Source of the DNA: Nocardioides sp. IC4_145
Lineage (GTDB): Bacteria > Actinomycetota > Actinomycetes > Propionibacteriales > Nocardioidaceae
Reading direction: 5' to 3'
NCBI RefSeq assembly: GCF_011250565.1
Contig: NZ_JAANMS010000041.1
Coordinates: forward strand, 1 to 43,697
Length of the DNA stretch: 43,697 nt
A model generated the notes under the pieces. That model had not been told where the DNA came from. It saw only the letters and a list, made by a program, of their open reading frames with translations, and did not search any database. This document shows positions 34,509 to 43,308 of the stretch, one piece after another (position 1 is the stretch's first letter; the number at the start of each line of letters is the position of its first letter). The translations under genes were made by a program, and so were the position numbers.

Positions 34509-37034
34509 ATGGCACGACGTACGACTCCCCCGCCGCCCGAGGACTTCGAGGAGCACATCCTCGACACCGACATCCAGCAGGAGATGGAGTCGTCGTTCCT
34601 GGAGTACGCCTACTCCGTCATCTACTCCCGGGCGCTCCCCGACGCGCGCGACGGCCTCAAGCCGGTGCAGCGGCGGATCCTCTACACGATGAACGACATG
34701 GGCCTGCGGCCCGACCGCGGCCACGTCAAGAGCGCCCGCGTCGTCGGTGAGGTCATGGGTCGGCTGCACCCGCACGGCGACGGCGCGATCTACGACGCGA
34801 TGGTCCGGATGGCCCAGCCGTGGTCGATGCGGCTGCCGTTCATCGACGGCCACGGGAACTTCGGCTCGCCCGACGACTCCCCCGCCGCCATGCGCTACAC
34901 CGAGGCCCGGATGGCGCCGGCCGCGGTGGCGATGACCGCCTCGATCGACGAGGACACCGTCGACTTCCGGCCCAACTACGACAGCCGCGAGCTCGAGCCG
35001 TCGGTGCTGCCGGCCGCGATCCCCAACCTCGTGGTCAACGGCACCACCGGCATCGCGGTCGGCATGGCCACCAACTGCGCGCCGCACAACCTGGTCGAGG
35101 TGGTCCAGGCGCTGCGCCACCTGATCAAGGACCCGAGGGCCACGCTCGACGACCTGATGCGGTTCATCCCCGGGCCGGACCTGCCCACCGGCGGCAAGAT
35201 CGTCGGCCTCGACGGCATCCGCGACGCCTACGAGACCGGCCGCGGCACGTTCAAGATGCGCGCCAGCGCCCGCGTCGAGAACGTCACCGCCCGCCGCAAG
35301 GGCATCGTCGTGACCGAGCTGCCCTACGGCGTCGGCACCGAGAAGGTCGTCGAGCGGATCAAGACCCTCGTGCAGGCCAAGAAGATCCAGGGCATCGCCG
35401 ACATGAAGGACCTCACCGACCGCGAGCACGGCCTGCGGCTGGTCATCGAGGTCAAGAACGGCTTCGTCCCCGAGGCGCTGCTCGAGCAGCTCTACCGGCT
35501 CACGCCGATGGAGGACAGCTTCGGCATCAACAACGTCGCGCTCGTCGACGGCCAGCCCCGCACGCTCGGGCTCAAGGAGCTGCTGGAGGTCTTCCTCGCC
35601 CACCGCTACGACGTCGTACGCCGTCGCTCGGCGTTCCGCCGCGGCAAGGCCGCCGACCGGCTGCACCTGGTCGAGGGCCTCCTGGTCGCGATCCTCGACA
35701 TCGACGAGGTCATCCAGCTCATCCGCTCCAGCGACAACGCCGACCAGGCGCGCGGCCGGCTGATGGACGTCTTCGAGCTGACCGAGCCGCAGGCGACGTA
35801 CATCCTCGAGATGCAGCTGCGCCGGCTGACGAAGTTCAGCCGGATCGAGCTGGAGAAGGAGCAGTCCGAGCTGCAGCGCACCATCGAGGACCTCGACGCG
35901 ATCCTCGGCGACGACGCGCTGCTGCGGAGGGTCGTCTCCGACGAGCTGGCCGAGGTCGCCAAGACCTACGGCACCCCGCGCCGCACCGTGCTTCTGGAGT
36001 CCGCCGGCTCGCCGGTCAGCAGCGCCGTGCCGCTCGAGGTCGCCGACGACCCGTGCTTCGTCTACCTCTCCTCCTCCGGCCTGCTCGCCCGCACCGCGAC
36101 CGACGAGCCGCCCGGCAGCGGCGGCGGCCGCGCCAACCACGACGTCGTCGTCTCCGCGGTCCGTGCGACCGCCCGCGGCGAGGTGGGCGGCCTGACCAAC
36201 CTCGGACGGTTGGTGCGGATCGGCGTGCTCGAGCTGCCGCAGCTGCCCGGCACCGCCAACGACCCGCACCTGGCCGGTGGCCTGCCGGTCAGCGAGATCC
36301 TCGCGCTCGAGCCGGGTGAGCGGCTGCTCGCGCTGTGCACGCTGGCCAGCGAGGGCCCCGGCCTCGCGCTGGGCACCAAGCAGGGCGTGGTCAAGCGGGT
36401 CAACCCCGAGGTGCTGAACAAGGACGACTGGGAGGTCGTCCGGCTCGCGGACGGCGACGAGGTCGTCGGCGCGGTCGAGCTGACCACCGGCGACGAGACG
36501 CTCTGCTTCGTCACCACCGACGCGCAGCTGCTGCACTTCGGCGCCGACGCGGTCCGACCGCAGGGCCGCTCCGGTGGCGGCATCGCCGGCGTCCGCCTGG
36601 CCGCCGGCGCGACCGTGCTGTGGTTCGGCGCGGTCGACACTGCGCCCGAGGGCTCGGTCGTCGTCACGGCGTCGGGCTCCTCCACCGCGCTGCCCGGCAC
36701 CGAGCCGGGCGCGGTCAAGGTGACGCCGTTCTCGGAGTACCCGCCCAAGGGCCGCGCCACGGGCGGCGTCCGCTGCCACCGCTTCCTCAAGGGCGAGGAC
36801 GCGCTGGTCTTCGCCTGGGTCGGCACCGCGCCGGCCCGGGCCGCAGCCGACAGCGGTGCGCCGGTCGAGCTGCCCGAGGCCAACGGCCGCCGCGACGGCT
36901 CCGGCGTGCCCGGCGCCCAGCCGATCGCCGCGTGCGCCGGCCCGGTCGCCGCCCGGCTCGGCGGTGGCGACGGCGGTGACGGCGGTGGCGACAGCGACGG
37001 TCCCGAGACCGCTCCCGCCGGTGTGGAAGGCTGA
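34509..37034 (+). CDS. parC: DNA topoisomerase IIA subunit A (ParC-like)
   Basis: An 841-residue DNA-cleaving subunit. The breakage-reunion domain has QRRILYTM (54-61), the quinolone region [18 protein letters not shown] (86-103), catalytic Tyr130 in MRYTEARM and the isoleucine-wedge region; the coiled-coil arm is at about 380-465. The C-terminal pinwheel (about 500-800) lacks an intact GyrA box (QRRGGKG): equivalents read GSGGGRANH and GRSGGGIAG. This favours topoisomerase IV over gyrase, but an ATPase partner gene is not adjacent. Gly92 replaces the quinolone-binding Ser; Asp96 is kept. ATG 34509 follows GAGAAT-N7, also near GGGGAGA. The Gly/Asp tail is low complexity. Confidence 0.92.
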   Translation: MARRTTPPPPEDFEEHILDTDIQQEMESSFLEYAYSVIYSRALPDARDGLKPVQRRILYTMNDMGLRPDRGHVKSARVVGEVMGRLHPHGDGAIYDAMVRMAQPWSMRLPFIDGHGNFGSPDDSPAAMRYTEARMAPAAVAMTASIDEDTVDFRPNYDSRELEPSVLPAAIPNLVVNGTTGIAVGMATNCAPHNLVEVVQALRHLIKDPRATLDDLMRFIPGPDLPTGGKIVGLDGIRDAYETGRGTFKMRASARVENVTARRKGIVVTELPYGVGTEKVVERIKTLVQAKKIQGIADMKDLTDREHGLRLVIEVKNGFVPEALLEQLYRLTPMEDSFGINNVALVDGQPRTLGLKELLEVFLAHRYDVVRRRSAFRRGKAADRLHLVEGLLVAILDIDEVIQLIRSSDNADQARGRLMDVFELTEPQATYILEMQLRRLTKFSRIELEKEQSELQRTIEDLDAILGDDALLRRVVSDELAEVAKTYGTPRRTVLLESAGSPVSSAVPLEVADDPCFVYLSSSGLLARTATDEPPGSGGGRANHDVVVSAVRATARGEVGGLTNLGRLVRIGVLELPQLPGTANDPHLAGGLPVSEILALEPGERLLALCTLASEGPGLALGTKQGVVKRVNPEVLNKDDWEVVRLADGDEVVGAVELTTGDETLCFVTTDAQLLHFGADAVRPQGRSGGGIAGVRLAAGATVLWFGAVDTAPEGSVVVTASGSSTALPGTEPGAVKVTPFSEYPPKGRATGGVRCHRFLKGEDALVFAWVGTAPARAAADSGAPVELPEANGRRDGSGVPGAQPIAACAGPVAARLGGGDGGDGGGDSDGPETAPAGVEG

Positions 37035-37038
37035 TCGC

Positions 37039-37770
37039 GTGCTGCGCTCCCTCCGTCCTGTCGTCATGCCCGCACTCGCCCCCGCGCTCGGCCTGGTGCT
37101 CACCGCTGCCGTCGTCGCCGGCTGCTCCGGCGGGGACGACGAGTCCTCTCCGGTCGGCGAGGAGCAGACCCCGGCCGAGGTGATGGAGCTCGCGAAGACC
37201 ACCTTCGACGAGACCAGCGGCCTGTCGATCACGCTGACCACCGACGACCTGCCCGAGGGCGTCACCGGCATCGTCGACGCCTCCGGGGTCGGCACCCACG
37301 CGCCGGCCTTCGAGGGGTCGATCACCGTCGTGCTCCTGGGCCAGCAGGTCGAGGTGCCGGTCGTCGCCGTCGACGACAAGGTCTACGCGCAGGTGCCGTT
37401 CACCGACGGCTGGCAGGAGATCGACCCGACCGAGTACGGCGCGCCCGACCCCGCCGGCCTGATGAGCACCGACGCCGGCTTCTCGGCGCTCCTGCCCGCG
37501 ACCACCGGCCTCGAGGAGGGCGAGTCGGTCCGCGGCGGCGCGAACAACGACGAGGTGCTGACCGAGTACACCGGCACGGTCCCCGACACGGCCGTCAAGA
37601 ACGTCATCCCGAGCGCGTCGGGCGACTTCGACGCGACGTACACGATCACCGCCGAGGGCGAGCTGCGCGCGGCCGTGCTCACCGGCGTCTTCTACGCCGA
37701 CTCCCCCGAGATGACCTACACGATCGGGTTCGACGACTACGGCACCGAGCAGGACATCACCGCCCCGTGA
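37039..37770 (+). CDS. LprG-like lipoprotein (LppX/LprAFG family)
   Basis: A 243-residue exported lipoprotein: signal ALGLVLTAAVVAGC with lipidation Cys29, short linker, then the LppX/LprAFG fold with AKTTFDETSGLSITLTTDDLP, VVAVDDKVYAQVPF, GWQEIDPTEYGAPDPAGLM and YTGTVPDTAVKNVIPSASGDFDATYTI. These residues parallel mycobacterial LprG (Rv1411c), a triacylglyceride/lipoglycan carrier. GTG 37039 has GGAAGG 8 nt upstream. It begins 4 bp after parC stops, and its TGA overlaps the start of an MFS transporter (GTGA), so it is co-translated with that transporter as in the LprG-P55 operon. Confidence 0.88.
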   Translation: MLRSLRPVVMPALAPALGLVLTAAVVAGCSGGDDESSPVGEEQTPAEVMELAKTTFDETSGLSITLTTDDLPEGVTGIVDASGVGTHAPAFEGSITVVLLGQQVEVPVVAVDDKVYAQVPFTDGWQEIDPTEYGAPDPAGLMSTDAGFSALLPATTGLEEGESVRGGANNDEVLTEYTGTVPDTAVKNVIPSASGDFDATYTITAEGELRAAVLTGVFYADSPEMTYTIGFDDYGTEQDITAP

Positions 37771-39566
37771 GCGACACCGTCGCCGGGGCGGGCCGGGGGG
37801 CCGGGGGACGCTCGCCGCGGCTGCTGCTCGTCCTGGCGTCGGTCGCGGTCGCCTTCGCGGCGGCCGACACCTACGTCGTCGTGCTGGCGCTGCCGGACAT
37901 GATGACCGGCGCCGGGATCTCGGTGGAGCAGCTGCAGAAGGCCGCGCCGATCATCTCCGGCTTCCTGCTCGGGTACGTCGCGATGCTGCCGCTCATCGGG
38001 CGGATCGCCGACCTGCGCGGCCGCACCCCGGTGCTCGTGGCCGCGCTGGTGCTCTTCGCCCTGGGCTCGCTGGTGACCGCGGCGGCGTACGACCTCCCCA
38101 GCATGGTCGCCGGCCGCTTCCTCCAAGGTGTCGGCGGCGGCGGGCTCGTGCCGGCCACCCTCGCGCTGGTCGCCGACCTCTACCCCGCCGAGCGGCGCGG
38201 CGTGCCGCTCGGGCTGGTCTCGGCCGTCCAGGAGATCGGCAGCGTCCTCGGCCCGCTCCTCGGCGCGGTCGTGCTCGCCGTCGCCGACTGGCGCGCGATC
38301 TTCCTGCTCAACCTCGCCGTCGGCCTGGTGCTCGCCGCCGCGATCCGGTCGGTGCGCGGCGCCTCCGTGGTCGGGCCGGGCGAGCCGCCACCCCGACGCG
38401 GGCTGCCCGACCTGCTCGGCGTGCTCCTCGCGCTGGTCGCCATGGTGGCGGGCGGCCTGGTGTTCCTCCGGCCCAGCCAGCTGCTGCGCGACCTGACCTG
38501 GGGCGAGATGTTCGTGCCGTACGTCGGCGACGGCCGCTGGCTGACGCCTGTCGGCCTGGTGGCGATCGGCGCGTCGCTGCTGTTCCTGGTCCGCTGCGCC
38601 CTTGCCCGCCGGCCGCTGGTGGACCTGCGCGCCTGGTGGCGCAGCGCCCGCGAGGCCGACCTGACCGGCGCGCTGCTGCTGGCGATCGCTCTCGGCGGCG
38701 TCATCCTCGCCTTCGCGACCGCCGACCCGAAGGTGCAGGTCTTCTCCGACCAGGGCCTCTGGTACCTCCTCGGCGGCGCCCTCGGTGCCGTCGCCTTCGT
38801 CGTGCACGTCCGCCGCGCCGACGCGCCGCTCGTGCCCGCCGGGGCGCTGCGCCGGGTGCCGGCCTGGGGCGCGGTCCTCGTCAGCTTCTTCATCGGCGCC
38901 GCCCTCATCGCCGCCCTGATCGACATCCCGCTCTTCGCGCGCACGACCATCCACCGCGACTCCCAGCTGATGGCGGCGCTCGTCCTGCTGCGGTTCCTCG
39001 TCGCCCTCCCCGTCGGCGCGGTGGTCGGCGGCTGGCTGACCCGCCGGGTGGGCGCGGGCGTCATCACCGCCGCCGGCATGGGTCTCGCCGCGCTCGGGTT
39101 CGCGCTGATGACGCAGTGGGAGGTCGACAGCCTCGAGCACCTCTCCTCGGACCTGACGCTGGTCGTGTGCGGCTTCGGCTTCGGACTGGCGCTGGCGCCG
39201 GTGAACGCCGCGATCCTGGCCAGCACCGACGACGACGTCCACGGCGTCGCCAGCGCGATGGTCGTCGTCGCACGGATGGTCGGCATGCTCGTGGGCATCT
39301 CCGCACTCACCGCCCTCGGCCTGCGGCGCTACTACGACCACCTCGAGGACAACCCGCTGCCCTCGGCCCGGGAGGTCTGCGGCGACCGCACCCGCTGCAC
39401 GGCGTACTCCGACCTCATCGCCGCCGCCGGCATCCCCCAGGAGCACGCCGTCTTCGCCGGTGCCGCCGTGGCCGCGGTGCTCGCGGGGCTCATCGCGCTG
39501 GTCGTCTTCCGCGGCGCGGCGACCAAGGCCGTCTCGACCGCCGAGGTGCTGCGCGCCGGTGCTTGA
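37767..39566 (+). CDS. MFS transporter, EmrB/QacA-like (P55-like)
   Basis: A 599-residue, 14-helix major facilitator of the drug:H+ antiporter-2 type. Early ADTYVVVLALPDMM carries the acidic residue in helix 1, motif A is GRIADLRGRTPVL (about 72-84), motif C-like GLVSAVQEIGSVLGPLLGA follows, and the middle helices are separated by a charged region. The size and partner gene match mycobacterial P55 (Rv1410c), which exports triacylglycerides with LprG. A long periplasmic hairpin with Cys residues (EVCGDRTRCTAYS) precedes the last helix. The start GTG overlaps the lipoprotein stop. Drug export cannot be excluded. Confidence 0.88.
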   Translation: MSDTVAGAGRGAGGRSPRLLLVLASVAVAFAAADTYVVVLALPDMMTGAGISVEQLQKAAPIISGFLLGYVAMLPLIGRIADLRGRTPVLVAALVLFALGSLVTAAAYDLPSMVAGRFLQGVGGGGLVPATLALVADLYPAERRGVPLGLVSAVQEIGSVLGPLLGAVVLAVADWRAIFLLNLAVGLVLAAAIRSVRGASVVGPGEPPPRRGLPDLLGVLLALVAMVAGGLVFLRPSQLLRDLTWGEMFVPYVGDGRWLTPVGLVAIGASLLFLVRCALARRPLVDLRAWWRSAREADLTGALLLAIALGGVILAFATADPKVQVFSDQGLWYLLGGALGAVAFVVHVRRADAPLVPAGALRRVPAWGAVLVSFFIGAALIAALIDIPLFARTTIHRDSQLMAALVLLRFLVALPVGAVVGGWLTRRVGAGVITAAGMGLAALGFALMTQWEVDSLEHLSSDLTLVVCGFGFGLALAPVNAAILASTDDDVHGVASAMVVVARMVGMLVGISALTALGLRRYYDHLEDNPLPSAREVCGDRTRCTAYSDLIAAAGIPQEHAVFAGAAVAAVLAGLIALVVFRGAATKAVSTAEVLRAGA

Positions 39567-39575
39567 GGGTTCCGC

Positions 39576-39581
39576 TAGGTT
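39576..39581 (+). promoter_or_regulatory. -10 element of carbonic anhydrase gene, leaderless
   Basis: TAGGTT followed by seven bases and GTG at 39589, just after the MFS stop. Confidence 0.55.
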
Positions 39582-39588
39582 CCGGTCC

Positions 39589-40089
39589 GTGGCTGACTCG
39601 GACTTCGACGACCTGCTCGACGCGAACCGACGCTTCGCGGAGACCTTCGACCTCGCCGGCTTCGACGGCGTCGCCCACGCGGGCGTCGCGATCGTGACCT
39701 GCATGGACTCGCGGATCGACCCGCTCGGCATGCTCGGGCTCAAGCCGGGCGACGCCAAGATCTTCCGCAACCCCGGCGGGCGCGTCACTCCGCAGGCGCT
39801 CGAGGCGCTCGTGCTCGCGGTGCACCTGCTCAACGTCGACCGCGTCCTCGTGGTGCCCCACACCCGCTGCGCCGTCGCCTCCAGCACCGAGGAGGAGCTG
39901 CGCGAGCGCGTCAGCGCCTCCGCCGGCACGGACGCCACCTGGCAGCAGTTCCCGGTCGTCGCCGACCAGCGCGCCACGCTCGCTGACGACGTGCACAAGG
40001 TGAGCAGCCACCCGCTCGTCCCCGACACGGTGAAGATCGGCGGGTTCGTCTACGACGTCGACACCGGGCTGCTCGACCGCGTGGTCTGA
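39589..40089 (+). CDS. Beta-class carbonic anhydrase
   Basis: A 166-residue zinc enzyme interconverting CO2 and bicarbonate. Zinc ligands and dyad are in TCMDSRID (Cys38, Asp40, Arg42) and VPHTRCAV (His91, Cys94), with FRNPGGRVTPQALEALVLAVHLL between, the short cab-type layout. The C-terminus VKIGGFVYDVDTGLL is typical. GTG 39589 follows TAGGTT-N7 (leaderless), so it has its own promoter although the MFS gene ends 22 bp upstream. It is convergent with the GH3 lipoprotein gene. Confidence 0.94.
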   Translation: MADSDFDDLLDANRRFAETFDLAGFDGVAHAGVAIVTCMDSRIDPLGMLGLKPGDAKIFRNPGGRVTPQALEALVLAVHLLNVDRVLVVPHTRCAVASSTEEELRERVSASAGTDATWQQFPVVADQRATLADDVHKVSSHPLVPDTVKIGGFVYDVDTGLLDRVV

Positions 40090-40121
40090 CGCGTCGCTCC
40101 CGCCGGCGGCCGGCTGATCGG

Positions 40122-41822
40122 CTAGCAGCCCCGGCGCTCGACGCCGGAGACCTCGACCGGCAGGCGGCCGGGTGCCTCCGCGCGCCCGAGGAGGACGTCG
40201 ACGAGGGCTGCCATGGCGCCCGGGTTCGTCCCGTACGTCGCGATGCGGACGGCTGCTGCCGAGCCGCCCAGCACGCTCGGCCGGTCGGTGGCGACGACGA
40301 TCCCGCTGCCGGGCGCCGCGCCACCGCTCACCAGGTGCACCGGCGTGCCCCGGACGACCTGGTGCGGCTCGGCCCGTCGCCACGCGCGCAGGCGGCGCCG
40401 GTCCTTCTTCCTGTTGCCGGTCCGCTCCGGTCTGGGCGGCTTGACGAGGTCGACCCTGCCGAGGGCCATGCCGGCGCGGGTCGCCGCCGCGCGGAAGCCG
40501 GCCACCGCCGTGCTGCTGCCCAGCGGCACCACCGGGCCCTCGACCAGCCGACCCTCGCAGGGCCCGGCCACGACCGTGACCGCCGCGGCCGACAGCTTGC
40601 GGGCTGCCTCGGCTGCCGACCCCGGTGCCGCTCCCCTGCGTGCGGTCGCCGCCCGGTGCTCGAGCAGGGCGACCATCCGGGTCGCGGCCTGCTCGAGCCG
40701 CCGCCGCGGCAGCCGGCCCTCGCGGACCGCGCGCACGATCGAGGCGCGCGCCGCGGCCGGGTCGACCGGCATCAGCACCACGTCCCCGCCCGCCCGCAGG
40801 AACCGCACCGCGGGCTCGCGACGACCGCGGACCGCCGCCATCTCCAGCGCGTCGCTGACGACCAGCCCGTCGAAGCCCAGCCGCTCGCGCAGCATCCCGT
40901 GGACCACCGGTCGCGACAGCGTCGCAGGCACACCCGGATCGACCGCCTGCACCGCGATGTGACCGACCATGACGGCCGGCAGGCCCGCGTCGACCGCGGC
41001 GCGGAACGGTTGCAGATCGACCCGACGCAGCTGCGGCACCGTGCGCGTCTGGACCGGCAGCGCGACGTGGCTGTCGGTCGTCAACGACCCGTGGCCCGGG
41101 AAGTGCTTGACCACCGGCACCACCCCCGCGTCCCGGAGACCCAGCGCCGCCGCCACCGCGTGGGTCGCCACGGTCCCGGGGTCCGACCCCGGCGAGCGCG
41201 AGCCGATCACCGGGTCGGCCGCGCCGACGGTCACGTCAGCCACCGGAGCCAGGTCGACGTTCAGCCCGATCCCGGTCAGCTCGGCGCCGAGTGCCCGGTG
41301 GGCCCAGCGGGTCAGCCGCCGGTCGTCCGCCGCGCCGGCGCTCATCAGCGCGGGGTACGCCGTGACCGCCCCGCCGACCCGCTGGACCAGCCCGCCCTCC
41401 TGGTCGACCGCCGTCATCAACGGCCAGCCGCGGCCCGAGCCGCGCTGCAGCCGCCGCAACGACCCGGCGAGCGCCTCCGGACCGGCGACGTTGTCGTCGA
41501 AGACCACCACGCCGCCCAGGTGGAGGCGGCGCACCAGCTCGGTGGGCGCCCGCGTGCCGGCGTACCTCGTCACGACGACCTGGCCGGCCAGCTCCGGCAG
41601 CGCCAGCCGCCCGACCTTCCGGGCGGCGCGGTCGAGCTCGGCGCGGCTCGGGCCCCAGCCGGTGCTCAGGCCGAGGCGCTCCGACGGGCTCCGCGGCACC
41701 GCCTGCTCCGTCGCGCCCGCTCCCGTGCCGGCCGGCGGCTCCCCGTCGCCGCTGGTGCACCCCGCGACCAGGGCCAGCACCGCCACGACGGCGACGACCA
41801 GACGGGAGGGCACCCGTCCCAT
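40122..41822 (-). CDS. GH3 beta-N-acetylhexosaminidase-like lipoprotein
   Basis: A 566-residue exported enzyme. The signal VVAVVAVLALVAGC has lipidation Cys22. The GH3 catalytic barrel (about 75-400) carries DQEGG (140-144), KHFPGHG (239-245), the NagZ-type loop TTDSH (248-252, Asp250-His252 acid/base dyad) and VVSDALEM with nucleophile Asp324. A C-terminal domain (about 430-566) is like the second GH3 domain but lacks obvious motifs. Likely function: removing N-acetylglucosamine from cell-wall muropeptides at the membrane surface. ATG 41822; no clear Shine-Dalgarno. The tail contains a basic linker ERTGNRKKDRRRLRAWRR, odd for a lipoprotein. Confidence 0.88.
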   Translation of the reverse strand: MGRVPSRLVVAVVAVLALVAGCTSGDGEPPAGTGAGATEQAVPRSPSERLGLSTGWGPSRAELDRAARKVGRLALPELAGQVVVTRYAGTRAPTELVRRLHLGGVVVFDDNVAGPEALAGSLRRLQRGSGRGWPLMTAVDQEGGLVQRVGGAVTAYPALMSAGAADDRRLTRWAHRALGAELTGIGLNVDLAPVADVTVGAADPVIGSRSPGSDPGTVATHAVAAALGLRDAGVVPVVKHFPGHGSLTTDSHVALPVQTRTVPQLRRVDLQPFRAAVDAGLPAVMVGHIAVQAVDPGVPATLSRPVVHGMLRERLGFDGLVVSDALEMAAVRGRREPAVRFLRAGGDVVLMPVDPAAARASIVRAVREGRLPRRRLEQAATRMVALLEHRAATARRGAAPGSAAEAARKLSAAAVTVVAGPCEGRLVEGPVVPLGSSTAVAGFRAAATRAGMALGRVDLVKPPRPERTGNRKKDRRRLRAWRRAEPHQVVRGTPVHLVSGGAAPGSGIVVATDRPSVLGGSAAAVRIATYGTNPGAMAALVDVLLGRAEAPGRLPVEVSGVERRGC

Positions 41823-41871
41823 GCTGCCAGCCCGGTGCGTCCGCCGGTCGCGCGCGGAGGTGTCCCAGGGC

Positions 41872-42447
41872 CTAGCGGACGAGCGCGCGGAGCGCCGGCG
41901 CCACCTGCTCCCGCCCGAGCTGGCCCTCGCCGACCAGCGCGGCCAGCCCGTGGACCGCACCCCAGAACGCCGTCGACAGCGCCTCGAGGTCCTCCGGGCC
42001 GCGGCCGCGGGCGGTCAGCCAGGCGGCGACGCACTCGGCGAGGAGCTCCTCGTTGCGCGCGATGAGCGGCGCGCGCTCGGGGCTCGGGTCCTGCGGCGGG
42101 CACAGCTCGGGGTCGAAGACCAGCGCGAAGGCGTGCGGGCGCTCGGCGGCGAAGGACACGTAGGCCTCCCCGAGGGCCACGATCCGGTCGGCGGGGTCGC
42201 TCTGGGTAGCCGCGGCGTCCTCCTGCCGGGCGAGGAAGTCGCCCATGCAGGCGTCGCCGATCGCCTTGAGCAGGCCGCCGCGGTCCCCGAAGTGGTGGTA
42301 CGGCGCCGCGTGGCTCACCCCGGCGCGGCGCGCCACCTCCCGCAGGCTCACCCGGGCGGGTGCCTGCTCCTCCAGCAGGGCCGCCCCGGCCTCGAGGAGG
42401 GCGCGACGCAGGTCGCCGTGGTGGTAGCCCGTCGAGGATCTTGACAC
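41872..42447 (-). CDS. TetR-family transcriptional repressor
   Basis: A 191-residue regulator. The N-terminal TetR helix-turn-helix is complete: YHHGDLRRALLEAGAALL, LREVARRAGVSHAAPYHHFGDRGGLLKAI (residues about 8-64). The C-terminal ligand domain resembles the WHG subfamily (PELCPPQ, EALSTAFWGAVHGLAALVGEGQL). GTG 42447 follows TACGAT-N7, giving a leaderless transcript. It is divergent from a flavodoxin-fold oxidoreductase; a dyad overlapping its own -10 and start and a second dyad near the target gene indicate autoregulation and repression of that gene. Confidence 0.93.
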   Translation of the reverse strand: MSRSSTGYHHGDLRRALLEAGAALLEEQAPARVSLREVARRAGVSHAAPYHHFGDRGGLLKAIGDACMGDFLARQEDAAATQSDPADRIVALGEAYVSFAAERPHAFALVFDPELCPPQDPSPERAPLIARNEELLAECVAAWLTARGRGPEDLEALSTAFWGAVHGLAALVGEGQLGREQVAPALRALVR

Positions 42448-42456
42448 GGGAAAGAT
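42438..42456. promoter_or_regulatory. Putative TetR operator 1
   Basis: ATCTTGACACGGGAAAGAT: dyad with ATCTT/AAGAT arms. It overlaps the GTG start and the TACGAT -10 of the TetR gene and contains the TTGACA -35 of the divergent gene, so one bound dimer would block both promoters. Confidence 0.65.
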
Positions 42457-42469
42457 CGTACCGCAGGCT
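42441..42469 (+). promoter_or_regulatory. Promoter of the flavodoxin-fold oxidoreductase
   Basis: TTGACA (42441-42446), 17-bp spacer, CAGGCT (42464-42469). The consensus -35 lies inside operator 1. Transcription would start near 42476, before operator 2. Confidence 0.6.
42455..42460 (-). promoter_or_regulatory. -10 element of TetR gene, leaderless
   Basis: TACGAT on the minus strand, seven bases, GTG at 42447. It overlaps operator 1. Confidence 0.6.
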
Positions 42470-42480
42470 GGCTGCACCCC

Positions 42481-42499
42481 ATCTTTACACCGTCAAGAC
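42481..42499. promoter_or_regulatory. Putative TetR operator 2
   Basis: ATCTTTACACCGTCAAGAC: the reverse complement matches operator 1 at ATCTT/TCTTGAC and AAAGAT blocks (16 of 22 aligned positions with flanks). Centre-to-centre distance to operator 1 is 43 bp, about four helical turns, so both could be bound on the same face. Confidence 0.6.
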
Positions 42500-42524
42500 C
42501 GACGGTCGTCAACCAGGAGACGCC

Positions 42525-43166
42525 ATGACCCGCACCCTCGTCATCGATGCCCACCCCGACAGCGGCTCGCTCTGCGCCGCCCTCGCCGAGCGGTACGCCG
42601 CCGGCGCCTGCTCCGCCGGCGCGCAGGTCGAGCTGCTCGCCCTGCGCGACCTGCACTTCGACCTCGACCTCCGCCGCGGCCTGCGCGCCGAGCAGCCGCT
42701 CGAGCCCGACCTGCTCCGCGCGCAGGCCTCGCTCGTCGCCGCCGACCACGTCGTCGTCGTGGCGCCCGTGTGGTGGGGCTCGGTGCCCGCGGTGCTCAAG
42801 GGCTTCCTCGACCGGACCCTCGAGCGTGGTTGGGCCTACCGGTACCGCGACAACGGGCTCCCTCAGGGCCTGCTCGCCGGCCGGTCCGCGCGCGTGGTCA
42901 TGACGACCGACTCCCCCGGCTGGTGGCTGCGCGGGCTCATGGGCGACTCCGCCGTGCGCCAGCTGCGCCGCAGCACCTTGCGCTTCTGCGGTCTCAAGCC
43001 GGTGCACGCCACCAGGCTCGGCCCGGTTCACGGCAGCTCTGCCGAGCAGCGCGAGTCGTGGCTCGAGCAGCTCGCCGACCTCGGCCGGACCGACGCCCGT
43101 CGTGCTCCTCGCGCCGACAAGCTCATGCCGGTCGTGCGCGTCCCTGCGCCCGACCTCGCCGCCTGA
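42525..43166 (+). CDS. NAD(P)H-dependent oxidoreductase, flavodoxin-2 fold
   Basis: A 213-residue FMN enzyme of the MdaB/KefF/NQO family: TLVIDAHPDSGSLCAALAERYAAGA (FMN phosphate loop), ELLALRDLHFDLDL, VVVVAPVWWGSVPAVLKGFLDRTLERGWAYRY (flavin-binding and dimer contact) and FCGLKPVHATRLGPV near the end. Such enzymes reduce quinones or electrophiles by two electrons. ATG 42525 has AGGAG 6 nt upstream, and the promoter carries a leader of about 50 nt. Control by the divergent TetR suggests induction by a quinone or electrophile. It ends before the large palindrome at 43211. Confidence 0.92.
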   Translation: MTRTLVIDAHPDSGSLCAALAERYAAGACSAGAQVELLALRDLHFDLDLRRGLRAEQPLEPDLLRAQASLVAADHVVVVAPVWWGSVPAVLKGFLDRTLERGWAYRYRDNGLPQGLLAGRSARVVMTTDSPGWWLRGLMGDSAVRQLRRSTLRFCGLKPVHATRLGPVHGSSAEQRESWLEQLADLGRTDARRAPRADKLMPVVRVPAPDLAA

Positions 43167-43210
43167 GCCGCCCGGATCCCGGGGCCTCCCCAATGCCCCG
43201 CGCCCGCCGA

Positions 43211-43280
43211 CCGGGTAGTAACGGTGAGAAACGTCCGTCACGGTCACCGTGACGGTCAGATCCGTCCGTTACTACCCCGG
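43211..43280. repeat. Nested large palindrome between convergent genes
   Basis: Outer arms GGGTAGTAACGG (43213-43224) and CCGTTACTACCC (43266-43277) pair perfectly over 12 bp. Inside is a separate perfect 21-bp palindrome, CCGTCACGGT-C-ACCGTGACGG (43235-43255). It may be a bidirectional terminator, a protein-binding site or a mobile palindromic element. Confidence 0.75.
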
Positions 43281-43308
43281 CTCCCCCGCTCCTGGGACTC
43301 CGCGGGCG

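Noticed and set aside
34437..37379. Upstream extension of the GNAT/synthetase frame across parC on the minus strand
   Set aside because: Antisense of parC with no domain similarity; TAGATT-N7-GTG marks the real start at 34436.
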